A stretch of 64,000 nucleotides of DNA from Todiramphus chloris collaris. Lineage: Eukaryota; Chordata; Aves; Coraciiformes; Alcedinidae. The stretch covers positions 1,148,987 to 1,212,986 of the forward strand of contig JANVCC010009942.1 of the NCBI GenBank assembly GCA_025345505.1. Direction: 5' to 3'. The first letter of the stretch is position 1, and each line of letters opens with the position of its first letter. Both the position numbers and the translations under genes were made by a program. The notes under the pieces are model-generated. The model saw only the letters and a program-made list of their open reading frames with translations. It was not told the DNA's origin and did not search any database. Shown here in pieces: positions 12,606 to 24,680 of the stretch.

Positions 12606-14080
12606 AATGATTAATACTTAGAAAGAAGGGGGAAAGTCTTTCTTAAATATCTATAGATAAAAGCATTTTTGACTTAATGCTTGAGGTTTTGAGTGTATTA
12701 GTATAAATAGCACCATCAGGGGCTGCTATAAAACTAGCAAGTGAAATAGACAGAAAAAAATTAAGTCCTATGTTCCTTTCTGTGCTTCTTGAATCCTTGA
12801 AACAGAGGTCAGATGAGTGAAATCAGTTTCTGTAATTTGGCTTCTCAGGCTATGCACTGTTGTGTCTTTTTATAGAAAAGATCATATCATACCATACTAT
12901 AGCCATGCCATTCCCTTGTTTAAATCATACATGAAGACATCTTCACAGTATCACCAATGTCAACAAATAAACAAGTGCAGAAATCTACATATTTGTTTTT
13001 AATGTGACTTAAGAAACATGCTGTATTGCATATCAGTCTGAATTAAAACCCACTGTAGCTGAAATCTGATGGGAATCATAGTAATGAGGTTGAGTCATTT
13101 GTGCTGCCATTAGAATGATGACATCACTGTTTTAATGACTTCATGGATATGAATTGATCACTTTGAGCACAAGGTTCTTTCAATATCCCATTCAGTCTTA
13201 CTAGTTGGTTTATTCTTGCTGCTGTGTTCAAAAACATTATATTCCATACTTGACTTTGTTTCATATGAATACTCTTCGAGATATTATTAAATAATGCTAC
13301 AACTACTAGATATAGATGTACACGTTCAGCACAAGTTAGTTGCATTAGAAAGAATTAATCTGGTTAAGTGTGCACACTGCCAATGCCCATATACAAATTA
13401 GATACATTTATATTTATTACTTATATTCAGTGGAGCTTTTGTTGATAAAATCAGTGACATCAAGAACTCATCTCCTGAGGCAGACATCTAAAATATGCAA
13501 ACAGTCACATCCCAAAAGAAAGTATTTCTCTTCACAGAGAGCATGAGGTTACTAGTTCAGTTATGGTAGATATCTATGTCTAGGTGAGCTGAATCCTGCC
13601 CAGTGTGCCTTACACTGTAATTGAGCTTCTCAGGAAATTGTGTTGGAAGAAAGGTGCCACTCATGTTGGGAAAAATGCTGTGGTATAATGGAAGGAAATA
13701 AAAGGGAAAGGACTTCTATTAAGGCATCTCAAAATCAATTCAGATTTGGACTATCTCCTCTCCAGCTGAACCAGCTGTAAATAGACTTTTTGTCATTCAA
13801 TCTAAGCTGCCAAGTGAGCTCCCCATGAAGTCTGCTGCCCTCTCCTTTACATTATACTAGGGATAGACACTGAACTGCTTTGTCTCCATTGGCCTTATGG
13901 TCTAGTTACATTTGAATGGACCTTTTCCCACAGCCTGATAATCTTCAGATGTTCACAGATTCAGATGTGAAGACAAGATTGTATCATCAGGTAAATTGAG
14001 ATTGGATTGTTTGTACACTAAAGTGAGTGGCAGAGAACTATGTTGTGTGCTTGCATGCACTGGAGAAAGAGTATTGTGTA

Positions 14081-14667
14081 TGAGTCATGCTATAACCCCA
14101 GCCTGCAGCTACACACCAAGTAGCTGCTCACTCAGTCCTCCCCCCTCTCAGTGTGATGGGGAGAATTGAAAAAAAACCCACAACTCAGGTTAAGAACAGA
14201 TTACTAACTGAAGTAAAAAAATAACAAAAATAATATTATAATAGTAATAGTTGCACTAAAAAGGTATATAACAAAAAGAGAAAGAAATGAAATCTAAGAA
14301 GAGACAAGTGATGCACAATGCAATTGCTCACCACCCACTAACTGATGTCTAGGCAGTGATCCACATACCAGCAACTCCCAGCCAACTCTCCACAGTTCGT
14401 ATACTGAACATGACATTCTAATAGTAGGGAATATCCTTCTGGCTAGTTCAATTCATCTGTCCTGGCTGTGCTCACCCTGAGTTTCTTGTGCACCTGCACA
14501 CTACCATAACATGGAAAGTTAGAAAGTCCTTGATCCTTTAGCAACAACTGAAAACATCACTATATTATCAGCATTCTTCTCATTCTGAATCCAAAACAGG
14601 GCACTATTCTAGCTAGTAAGAAATTAATTACTAAGAAGAAAAGAAAATCCCACCTGAAACCAGGACG
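14081..14667 (-). mobile_element. Solo LTR of an endogenous retrovirus (avian ERVL-type), degraded
   Basis: The segment aligns from memory along its whole length with a common bird ERVL-type LTR. Landmarks on the plus strand are ATAACCCCAGCC near the left edge, GTGATGCACAATGCAATTGC at about 14308, a CTGTCCTGGCTGTG block at about 14458 and GAAACCAGGAC at the right edge. LTR sense is the minus strand. There a mutated TATA box (TATACGAA, 14396-14403) follows the U3 part, and a T-rich segment (14211-14290 on the plus strand) corresponds to the downstream part of the LTR. The usual polyadenylation signal is not preserved. No gag, pol or env remains on either side, so this is a solo LTR left by LTR-LTR recombination. 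A tentative 5-bp target duplication is GTGTA (14076-14080) against GTATA (14668-14672), one mismatch. Whether any promoter activity survives cannot be told from sequence. Confidence 0.85.
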
Positions 14668-17269
14668 GTATATTTTTCTGGATGGAGCTTGAAACAGAAC
14701 ATCTCTGAGAAAGTGCCTGGTCTTTGCTGGAGTGAAACTGCCATCTCTTCTGTTTGTCATGGTTTGCAATATTTTTATTTGCTTAGAAAAAAACGTTTAT
14801 TATCACACTCATGTTACAGTTATTGGATTTTATAGCTAATACTTATGCTGTAAAAAGATGCAGAGATGAGACCAACCCAAAACATCATATTGCCAAGAAA
14901 AAATAATAAAAATTCTCTAAAATCACTGGCTCACCTTGAAATGGAAGTCCAAAAAGCTAACAACATACTGAGCACCATCAACGAAGGTACTGAGAAAAAA
15001 AACAGGCATAATTTTGCCACTGTATAAAAACCTTGGTGTATTCTCGTCTTGAGTAATATATGCCATCTAGTCTCTGTATTTCAAGGACATGATGGTGTTA
15101 GAGGATATATAATGAACAGCAGCTAAAATGTTCAATGGATGGGGCAGCTGAATTTTTTGGAAAATATGAGAAGGCTACCACTTTTCAGTTTCTACAGGAA
15201 AAGTCTGAGGAGGTTATGACCAAGCTTTACAAAACAATGAAGTTGGTAGATCCAGTGAATGCAAGATCTTTCCCCATATGTCACAATGGGACTAAGGGAC
15301 ACTTGTTAAAACCACTAGGACGCTACTTTAAAGTACAGTAAAGAAGGTACTTTCCTACATAGTCAGAAAGGTTGTCATAAGGCTGCTGGGGAAGATAGTG
15401 TCATCAAATTAAAAAAACAGATTAGATAAATACATGGTTCTTTGATGAACGCTAAAGGTCAGGTCCCATCCCTCTTTTGTTCAAGAATGGTTTCATAATC
15501 TATGGCAATAGGGGACAGGTAATATTGCCAACAATGACAATGGGCACTTGCGTCCCACAGTCAATCATAATACTGTAGAGGAATACAGCTTCGTCCAGTA
15601 CAGAAGTAAACCAACTTAACTATTCCACAGCAAAGTGATATTAATGCTGGTAGTTACTTTTACATACTGTTCTCTGCCCTGTAGACAAAGACACCTTCAA
15701 GGAATATTCTGGTTTTGCTCTTCATCTCTCCAGCACTGGGATTCCCAGTCTGAAAGGCAGCAGTTACTTCAAATACATGTCTGATGCCAATAACCTAGAG
15801 GTATAAAATTCATTCAATAGCATTTATTATATAAATTAATCATCTTTATATTTGTAATAGGCTTGCTAGCACCAAGCAATTAACTAAGGAGCTTGAATTG
15901 TTTGGGGACTGCCAGTCTTTAGGCAGTGTGATGTAGTCACAGCTTCCTTCTACTAGATGTGGGAACAAAAAGACAGGATCATGCTCAAGGTAGAGTTCTA
16001 CTTTGTGTTACCTTTAAGTTAAGAAGCCAGTGCAGCTACCTCAGGTCAGCATAGCTGGATCTTATCTCATTCTACTGTCCTAGCATTTTTACCCCAGAAA
16101 TAACACTATTGACTGATGTCAGTCCACAGGCATTTTCTTGTCTCCATTCTACAAAACTTTTATTTAGCATCCCTATTGTGATCTACATATTAAGGGTATG
16201 GTCATGTAAAGTTCATCTGATAGATCACATTTGTTCTACTTATCTGTAAATGTATTATAGATTGAGAAAGTCATACCTGACAACATCCTTCAGCAATTTC
16301 CAATCTGCCACAGTTCATGATGTTGCAGAAAAGTACCCACTTCTGCAGTTAAATAAGAACAGAAGCATTGTTCTGTGGAATACTACAGACTGAATTATTG
16401 AAGGTCTCTGCTCTCAGGGGCACTAGAAAGGCTGGGAAGTGCCTTTTGCAGATCAGTCTACCCTAAATTAAAAAAAACCCAGGAAGGTCCTAATTTGTCT
16501 ATGTTACAAAAAATAAATAAAAACAAAGGAAGGCCAACCCACAAAGTATATAAATAAGCATCAAATCTAGACACAACACACAGAAAGGACTGTGGCAAAA
16601 AGCTGACAATACTCCTGAGGTTTATTAGTTCTTTGACCTAATTATACGTATCATAAAAAAAAAAAAGTTCTGAAATATGATCAGCTGTACCTTTTCCAGT
16701 CAGTAAACTGTTATCCAACATTGCTGGTTGTTTGTCTTACCATCAGCTCCTCACTTAAACTTTCAAAAATTTAATTTGATTCCTCTGAAATAGTATTGCT
16801 TTAGAAGTCCAACCTTTTCTTTAATTACAAAAACAAAATCCAATAGAAATATAACATATTCTGTGGAACACTGCTGCTTTACTGTTCAGTGTCAAATAGT
16901 CAAGAAAGTGGAGTAATATACTAATTTAAATGCATGTACTCCTGTCTCAGATAAGTTTTTACCTTACAGTGAATAACTACCTTTTTATTTCTTCTCATGA
17001 ATAACAACACAAAGCAATCATCTTCACTGAAAAGTCTGTACCACCATTTATCCCTTCTAGACTATTCCTAGAAATCCCTGAAATTAGGAATGAATATGAA
17101 TGAATGATGGAATTGAGCAGCATTAATGTAACATGTAATGCTTACATAAGTCACCTTCTTATTTTGCATAAATACCAACAATCTACTTTTACCTATGTCA
17201 CTGTAATGTCATAAGAAATTTTCTGAGGAGCATCTAAAAGAGAACATTCTCTGACAGACCCTACTGACA

Positions 17270-18330
17270 TGCAAATCAACAGCCAGCCTCCACCAAACCA
17301 ACTTTGGAAGGGGAAGCATCAGCACAGCCTGGTCTCACCTGCACCTCCTCAAAGCCAACTGGTGAGCCACTGAACACCACCAGTGGGTGACACGCTTCAG
17401 ATGATTTGTAATATTGATACTGAAAAGCATATGATGCTTTTACCAAATACTCTGAAGTTATTGTGTCTTTTGGACAGATGGTGACTGTGATTTCAGGGAA
17501 GCAAGAACAGAGGTTTCTCTGCCTTGTCTCCAAGTCTCTTCTATCCTCTCACTGGTCTCCAAATGCTGGAAGCCTGGTTGCTGCTCTTTATGGGAACTTT
17601 GTTCACATGAGAAACTGCAGTGCAAGGATCTTCTGGGACTAGTACACTCAAACCCTTGCAAGAGGGATATCCATACTTCTGTACAACCCTGTCACTCAAG
17701 TCCTTGTGCTGATGGGACCTACAAACCCCCTGTGGCTTTTCTTCTCACATTCTCCCATCTTCTTCCCTTCAGTCACCTCTGCTCCTGCAACACACAGAAG
17801 GATTGCTACATTAAGAGATAAAGAAAGGAAATTAAATGCTGTAGCTCTCCCTGTCTCCTGGCCTAAACATTCGTCAGTGATCCTGACTTCATCATGTTAT
17901 TCATCCCTAAGAGTACTGGTGCTGTTTAATACTGTGGTGAGATTGTAGTGTTGCTGTTCAGCCCCAGAGAACTCCAGGAGTGGTGCTGACACATGGGGAC
18001 AAAGGCACAGACTCATGAGTCTGCTGAGTCTGATAATTAAGAATGTGACCTGAAGTCATGCAGGTGGTTTGGAAACCAGTCTTGCTCAGCTCACCATGAA
18101 GGTTTCTTGCTTGGGCAGTATGGGTAGAGTGGGCTGGCCTGAGCTGCCACCTTCCCAGAGGTGGCTGGGAGCTGAGCCTGGTGCAGGGAAGCCTGGGTGC
18201 CCTCCCCTTTCTCTCCTCCCTTTGCACTCCATTTTTGCTCTGGTCTCTGTCTGGTTTTGCTCTGTGCTGCCTGAGAACCTCATGTACCTTGTCTAGTCAG
18301 CATCCAGGGGTCTCCATGAGAGCTCCCTCC
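17270..18330. other. GC-richer patch of unknown origin
   Basis: This kilobase is visibly richer in G and C than its flanks, with C-rich runs near 18190-18230, yet CpG dinucleotides are scarce, so it is not a CpG island. Overlapping short frames on both strands (17276-17661 minus, 17706-17948 plus, 17958-18296 both) have no domain I recognise. It could be a decayed LTR, an old retrocopy or a conserved non-coding block. It includes a perfect 16-bp palindrome at 18008-18023. Confidence 0.4.
18008..18023. repeat. Perfect 16-bp palindrome
   Basis: CAGACTCATGAGTCTG equals its own reverse complement. A third half-site-like CTGAGTCTG follows at 18024-18032. The halves contain GAGTC/GACTC motifs. No regulatory role can be assigned from sequence alone. 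Confidence 0.75.
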
Positions 18331-20261
18331 AAGCTCAGGTAGTTTTTTCAAATGCCAGAGTACAGAGGATTCGCAGTTCACTATTAGCATAACAGGTATT
18401 CTCACAATGTTGTAACTAAAGGCATCAGCAACAAAAAGGAGTCAGGCAGGTATTTTAGACAGAATACTTAGTGTCAAATCAGCCTATACATATCAGATAC
18501 AAGGATTTTTTTTTCTTTGAAATTATTTATTTTTTCCTTCAAGAATCAGGGGTAGCACTTGAAAAAGAAATAATTGAAAGATAAAAGAATTAATCAGAAA
18601 GATACTGATTTATTTGCATAGTTGTATGTAATAATTAAGGTATGTGTTTTAGCTCACTGTCTTGCAGTGTCACTACACAAAGTGTAACAGCTTAGCAATA
18701 TACAGTTCACCACAGCATATTAATTTATTACATTTCAATAAAGATATAGAGCCACTTCTTACTGCAGTTATTTCAGCAAAACCCTTAGAAATTTCTGAGA
18801 ACAATTATTTAGCTTGAGTAGTGTAGTTTTTTCATTTTCTTTTACTACAAAATGATTTTACTAAAGGATAACTGGAAAAAATTACTGCAGTAAAGGTAGT
18901 ATTGACATGCTTTAACTCAGAAACAAGACTTCTTGAAACATGAAAGAATCTCACAAGAATGTATTTTGTTACTAGTATATGACACAGTAATGTATCAGTC
19001 ATTTATTTCTAAAAAAAGGCTACATATAAGAACACATAATTTTATACCAGGAAAATATAGCCCTGAACAATTAAGTCTATTATGCACATATTAAAATGAT
19101 GGTAGTATTATTAAAACATAGAGAAAGGGAAAAAAAAGTGGGAGACATTAAAAGAAAAGAGGAATTCATTTCACTTATCAAGTAGAAACCTGTACTGATG
19201 ATGCCTGTTAAGCTATATAAATCCTAAAGTTCTCACAAGAAAAAAAAAAAATTAGTCAAAAGAGAGATTTGCTGATTACTAAGTGAAAAAATCTGCAAGA
19301 AAACCATTCACACAGACCACTACTACAAGCTGTTTCTACTCCTCATGAAATACATGAAGCATAATACAGTATGGGCTCACATAAGCTGCTATAGTCTGTC
19401 TCCTCCCAGGATCCTTAGTTTTCTACCAGTCAGTCTACTTATGCAGTAAAATTACATGCAAGTATCCCAAAATAGATCACACAAACTGTAGCTTAATTTT
19501 ACCATCTAGCTTCCAGAACTACAAGCTTTCTATTACAATTTTGTTTCTGAAATAAATCTGTTGAAGATTTTTAGAAGTTACATGCAAGTACTGAACCTGA
19601 CTGGTCAATGGAAAAAAATCTTATGTAACTGCTACACACAGTATTGACAAGAAAAAGCTAAATAATTTCATTTCTTACTATTAATTGTGAAACTCAGCAG
19701 CTGAACTTCTTCAATAATCATGCAAAATCAATCAAGTCAAAATTAAATCCTGTGACTTTCTTGGGACACATTTGTGTGTCATAATAGGAAGGGGTGCTTG
19801 AAAGAAACAAAACAAACACATTACCACATAATGTCAGCAGTCCTTAAGGAGCTGGTAGATTGGGATCTTGGCTTCATAACAATGCTCATTTTAAAAAATT
19901 CCTTCAGTACTTCTTACATCAGTTGTCCTTACAAAGATCATTCTCAGAGTATTCCATTTCAAGTTGTTCTTTTTAAATCCTCTGCTTTTTAAAGCCTTTG
20001 AAATCTGTCTCCTGTAACAATCCAGGCTGTTGAGGAAGAAATTCTAACATGATGCAACTCCTTCCTTTTTCACGCTGAATATACTCTAGGACTGTGCTGT
20101 TAGGAAATGACAGTGCTTTTCTCTTCTGTCCTGTATTGTCCTGGGAGGAACTAGTCTATTTTGAATCTACTCTCCCTGCAGGTCACATGGGATTGAAGGC
20201 AGCTGAAAAGAGACTCTATCTCTTTCTTTCATTTTGATAACAACAGGTTTAAAGGTCAATC

Positions 20262-20407
20262 ACATAAAAAAACCCCAACAACCAACCAATACAAACCAAA
20301 CAAAAACAAACAAACAAACCCCCACAAAAAAACCAACAAAACAAAACAAAACCAAAACAAACCAAATCAATAGTAATAATAATAAATAATAATAAATAAA
20401 TAAATAA
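20262..20407. repeat. A/C-rich tract passing into (AAT/AAAT)n microsatellite
   Basis: The tract starts with CCCC and CCAA units and (CAAA)n repeats, then changes to AATAAT and (AAAT)n that run straight into an assembly gap. The minus-strand frame across the gap reflects composition and is not a gene. Confidence 0.9.
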
Positions 20408-20507
20408 NNNNNNNNNNNNNNNNNNNNNNNNNNNNNNNNNNNNNNNNNNNNNNNNNNNNNNNNNNNNNNNNNNNNNNNNNNNNNNNNNNNNNNNNNNNNN
20501 NNNNNNN
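20408..20507. other. Assembly gap (100 N)
   Basis: Exactly 100 N, the conventional placeholder for a gap of unknown size. Both edges are (AAAT)n, so the missing sequence is probably a longer run of the same microsatellite. Confidence 0.98.
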
Positions 20508-20537
20508 ATAAATAAATAAATAAAGAAATAAAATGAA
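20508..20537. repeat. (AAAT)n microsatellite, right side of gap
   Basis: ATAAATAAATAAATAAA continues the same unit and phase type as the left side, then degenerates. Confidence 0.9.
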
Positions 20538-22520
20538 AGGAAAAATGAATGTAAGTTACAGTTACATTAGCGAGTTTGCAGGGAATTTCCATGTAGAGAT
20601 GTGCTAGGTAAATTAGTCTCTGTGGAGTAAAGAAAAGAACACAGACTTTTAATTCCAAATTAACTAAAAGCCTTACTTGGAAATGTAATTCTTCCCTTTC
20701 TTTTTCTCCTAACCCTTGCCTAGATACTGTGAATAAATACTATTGTATAACTTCACAAAACAGAAAGTATTTGTTATCTGAAAGATATACAAAACACTGT
20801 GGGGAAGTTAAGTAAAAATTAAATTCCTTGTTGACTGTTAAAGTCAAACACAGATAAAGACAGCTATTGTTATAAATCACTGAAGGACAAAAATACCTCA
20901 GTTAAAGAACTCCTAAAATGATGTCCTCCCTACTGAAATGTAGAAAGAGATCTTTTCCTGTTACAATAACTATGGTAATAGTTTATGCATTACAAGCAAA
21001 CTTGCATTTATAATTTCTAGCCAAAAACTTATCATAAAAGTTTTGAGATTTAATTCCTTTTAAGAAATATTATATAAGCATATCTATCAATTTCAGCGTT
21101 AGAAGAGGAAAAAATGCAGAGAACTGGATAGTGAATATACCATTTCATTTATACATTTTGAATTTGTTCTGAACTGTGTTAAACTGTTTTTAAACTGAAA
21201 CAGCAAGGTTACTGCTCAACAAGTGGTTACATATATAGCAGGTATTCCTTTGTACAGTCTTTACAAGTGTTGCTGTATATTACTTTTTATGGTAGTGCAG
21301 CTAGGTTAAATAATGACAGCAAGCACTAAAAACTGTATTTATAAAATTTATATAGACTTGACAAATAGAAAATAACGAACATGATAAACAGGTTGTGTGT
21401 TAAAATATGACAAAATTCATAAAATAGGAAAGTGTGTAAAGTGTTTCAAGCTCTCTAGAACCTTTGCACTTTATAACAGTACAATAAAGTGTGTTGCGAA
21501 CTACAATTATTACATTGTGTATCAACAGGGAAGATGTCCTGGAGGCTTGTGCCAGTCACCTGCATATGAAGTGATCCATAACAGCAGAAGGAATGTTAAT
21601 AAGGTTTCTTGCTAAACATTCTGTTCTTCATGTTTTCTAACACCTATCTTTCAAAATATTACCTTGTGGTTAACACAAGTCCTTTTGTAAGAGTCTTGTG
21701 GAATCATAAAAGTTAACCTCAAAGAGTGGAAAAAATGCTATATTTAGCTCAAAGGGTCATACAGTCATGGGACCTTTAGTAACAGTTGGGTCTGTCACTG
21801 TGCAGGTCATGTGTCTATAGATGTGGATGTAAATCAGGCACCATGTTGTGAAACTTCTTTGTTCCTTAAACAGATGGAATAGGTCATGAAGTAAATAAAA
21901 AAAAAAGAAAAAAGCAAAGCATATGAAATATATGTGCTCAGCTATTACAGAATAGCTGGACATTTAAAAGAGTTTTTTTTAAGTTTTCCTGAGTAATATT
22001 GATAAATATCAAGATTATTCCCATATCAATGAAGGAACACAAAATTAAACAAAACACAGTTTTTGACTAAGAGGTTTCAAAATGACATACTGGAATAGAA
22101 TATTCAAGGACTGCTTCTGCACATAGATACAGTAGATATGTCAGGGTAGTTTATTCTCAAAAGCATATCAGTCAAGATTCTGCGTCTCAGTTGTAATTAA
22201 TAGAAAAATAACTAGAAATATACTATAGTATATTTACATACTAAACATTACTATACAATATAAATACACAGTGTTTACAGGTACCTATATAATTAAGGTA
22301 GTGTTTCTCAATGCAGATTCGTAAAAAAAAAAGTCTGATGGAGATGCAGATTACCAATGGAGGGAAATACTAACACTACTGATAAGATGCTTTCATTTTT
22401 GGTCTCTTTCATCAGCTCCTTAGAAATAACATCCTGCCCTGGAAGTACCTCTCAACTTCTGACCAGGTGTTATTATGAAATATAATTAATTAGCAACAGG
22501 ACTACCATATTGTAACCATA
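20538..22520. other. Non-coding AT-rich stretch, no gene seen
   Basis: Short chance frames only (for example 21397-21615 plus). No transposon recognised. A weakly CR1-like word at 21701 was considered and set aside. Confidence 0.6.
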
Positions 22521-23017
22521 ATCACAGAACCATAGAATTGTAGAATTGTTTAGATTGAAAAAGATCTTTCAAATCATCAAGTTCATCTGTTAACTGAACG
22601 CTGACAAGCCTACCACTAAAGGATCACAGCTACATATCTTTTACATACCTCCAGGTGTGGGGACTCAATCATTTCTTTGAGCAACTTAACAACCCTTTTG
22701 GTCAAGGACTTGTTCCTAATATCCAATCTAAACCTCCCCTGGAACAACTTGAGGCTGTTCCTTCTCGTTCAATCACTTGTTACTTGGGAGAACAGACTGA
22801 CCCCACCTCACTAAAATCTCCTACATAGTTGTAGAAAGTGAGAAGGTCTCCCCTCAGCCTCCTTTTCTCCAGGCTAAACAACTCCAGTTCCCTTTTTTGC
22901 TGCTGTTCATAAGACTTGTGCTATAGACCTTTCACCAGTTTCACTGCCCTTCTCTGGACATGCTCCAGTACCAAAATGTCCTTCTTGTAGTGAGATGCCC
23001 AAAACTGAACACAATAT

Positions 23018-23407
23018 TCAAGGTGTGGCCTCACCAATGCCAAGTACATGGGGATGGTCACTACTCCACTTAGTCAGGCAGAACCTGCCTTTTATAAACC
23101 CATGACAACTGGGCCTGAACCCTTGGTTGTCCTGTATATGTCTCATGATGGCATTCAGGATGATTTCCTCCATAACCTTCCCCAGCACTGAGGTCAGAGT
23201 CACAGACCTGTAGTTCCCCTTCTTGTAGATGGACGTATTTGCTAACCTCCAGTAACTTTGGACCTCCCTGTTTAGCCAGAACTGCTGGTAAATGATGGAA
23301 AGTGTCTTGGTGAGCACTTCTGCCACCTCCATCAGTACCCTTGGGTGGGTCCCATTCAGCCTCATAGATGTGCATGTGTCTAAGTGGTGTAGTGGGTTGC
23401 TGACCAT
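23018..23407 (-). pseudogene. CR1 ORF2 reverse-transcriptase N-terminal fragment
   Basis: The minus-strand frame reads through the fingers region of CR1 RT: LNGTHPRVLMEVAEVL, ANTSIYKKGNYRSVTLTSVLGK and [10 protein letters not shown]. It then runs out of RT at about 23066, where the element is deleted. The remaining 15 or so residues are 3'-proximal sequence read in an unrelated frame. The overlapping frame 23070-23513 is a shadow. With the catalytic palm gone, no polymerase can be made. Confidence 0.88.
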
Positions 23408-24558
23408 TTCCCTTTGGATTATGGGGCTTCATTCTGCACCCTGTCCTTATGTTCCAGCTCAGGGGGGTGGATACATTGAGAACCACTGGTCTTACTATTA
23501 ATGACTGAGGCAAAGAAGGTGTTAAGTACCTGAGACTTTTCCTTATCCTTGGTGACTATGTTTCCCTCTGCATCCAACAGAGAATGAAGATTCTCTTTAG
23601 CCCTGCTTTTGCTGCTAATGTATTTATAGAAACATTTTTAATTTACTTTTACAACAGTAGCCAGATTAATTTATAGATAGTCTTTAGCCCTCCTTCTCCC
23701 TGCACAACCTCGTGACATCCTGTTAATCCTCCTGAGTGGTCTGCCCCTTCTTCCCAAGGTCACAAACTCTCCTTTTTTCCTGAGTTCCAGCCAAAACTCT
23801 TTGTTCCTTCAGGCCAATCTTCTTCACTATCAGCTTATCTTTTGGCACATGGGGGTGGCCTGCTCCTGAGCATTTAAGAATTCCTTCTTGAAGAATTTCC
23901 TGGACTCCTTTGCCCTTCAGGACTGCCGCTCAAGGGTCTCTGTCAGCAAGTCTCCTAAACAGGCCAAAGTCTGCCCCCTGGAAGTCTGATATAGCTGTTC
24001 TGCTGACTCCTCTCATTACTTCTCCAAGGATTGAAAATTCTATCAGTTCATGATTGTTATGCCTAAGATGGCCTCCAACCCAGTCCTTATCTGCTCACAA
24101 ACAACAGATCTAGCAGGGTGCCTTCCTTAATTGGCTCACTCACCAACTGTGTCAGAAAGTTTTCTTTCACACATTCCAGGAATCTCCTAGACTGTTTTCT
24201 CTCCACTGAATTTCATTTCCAGTAGACATCTGGTATGTTCAAGTCCCCCTTAAGAATAAGACTGTAAGACTTCTCACAACTGTTCATAGAGTATTTCTTC
24301 TGCTTCTTCATCCTCATTGGGTGGTCTGTAACAAATTCCTACCATGATGTCTGCCTTATTGGACTCTTCACTGTTCTTACCCATAACCACTTAATCTCTT
24401 AATGCTTTCATCACTATCATCAATCTCTAGACAGTCAAAACACTTCCTAACTTACAGGTCTACCCCATTGACTCTCCTTCCTGGCCTATGTCTTCTGAGA
24501 GTTTATAGCCATCCATTGTAGCTCTTAAGTTGTGTAAGTCATGTTTTCATGATGGCAG

Positions 24559-24680
24559 CTATGTTATAGTTTTTGTACTGCATAATGGCTTCCAACTCCT
24601 CCTTTTTGTTTCCATTCTGTATACATTGGTGTAGATGCACTTCAGTTGAGCTAGTGAACCTGCCACCTTTTGACCTACAT
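24559..24680 (-). pseudogene. CR1 endonuclease N-terminus, frame-broken
   Basis: The minus strand here contains AQLKCIYTN, matching the first motif of the CR1 apurinic-type endonuclease, whose job is to nick the target DNA for reverse transcription. Immediately after it the conserved continuation is found in another frame (NGNKKEELEAIM), so an indel separates the two. The frame containing LKCIYTN continues upstream to 24936 without content I can assign. Confidence 0.8.

Larger units (their letters stand above)
8251..14080. other. Non-coding AT-rich stretch, no gene seen
   Basis: No protein-like frame. Minor features are a possible MIR-like fragment (10746-10800), a somewhat GC-richer patch with two small hairpins (12160-12370) and an A-run/T-run pair (12496-12605). 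The remainder looks unique. Confidence 0.55.
14668..20261. other. Non-coding stretch, GC-richer between 17270 and 18330
   Basis: Outside the GC-richer patch this is AT-rich DNA with no recognisable gene or transposon. A 68-codon plus-strand frame at 15135-15341 has moderately protein-like composition but no known domain and no supporting context. The patch at 17270-18330 has several overlapping short frames in both directions and no clear homology. Confidence 0.5.

Noticed and set aside
15135-15341. 68-codon frame with moderately protein-like composition
   Set aside because: No recognised family, no splice or transcript context, and short enough to arise by chance.
20260-20658. 132-codon frame spanning gap 1
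   Set aside because: It passes through 100 N and microsatellite sequence.
21690-21730. GAATCATAAAAGTTAACCTC resembling a CR1 3' end
   Set aside because: Only one terminal-repeat-like word, and the following sequence does not match a CR1 tail.
22306-22330. AGTGTTTCTCAATGCAGATTC resembling a hAT/Charlie transposon end
   Set aside because: Short, imperfect and without a matching inverted end nearby.
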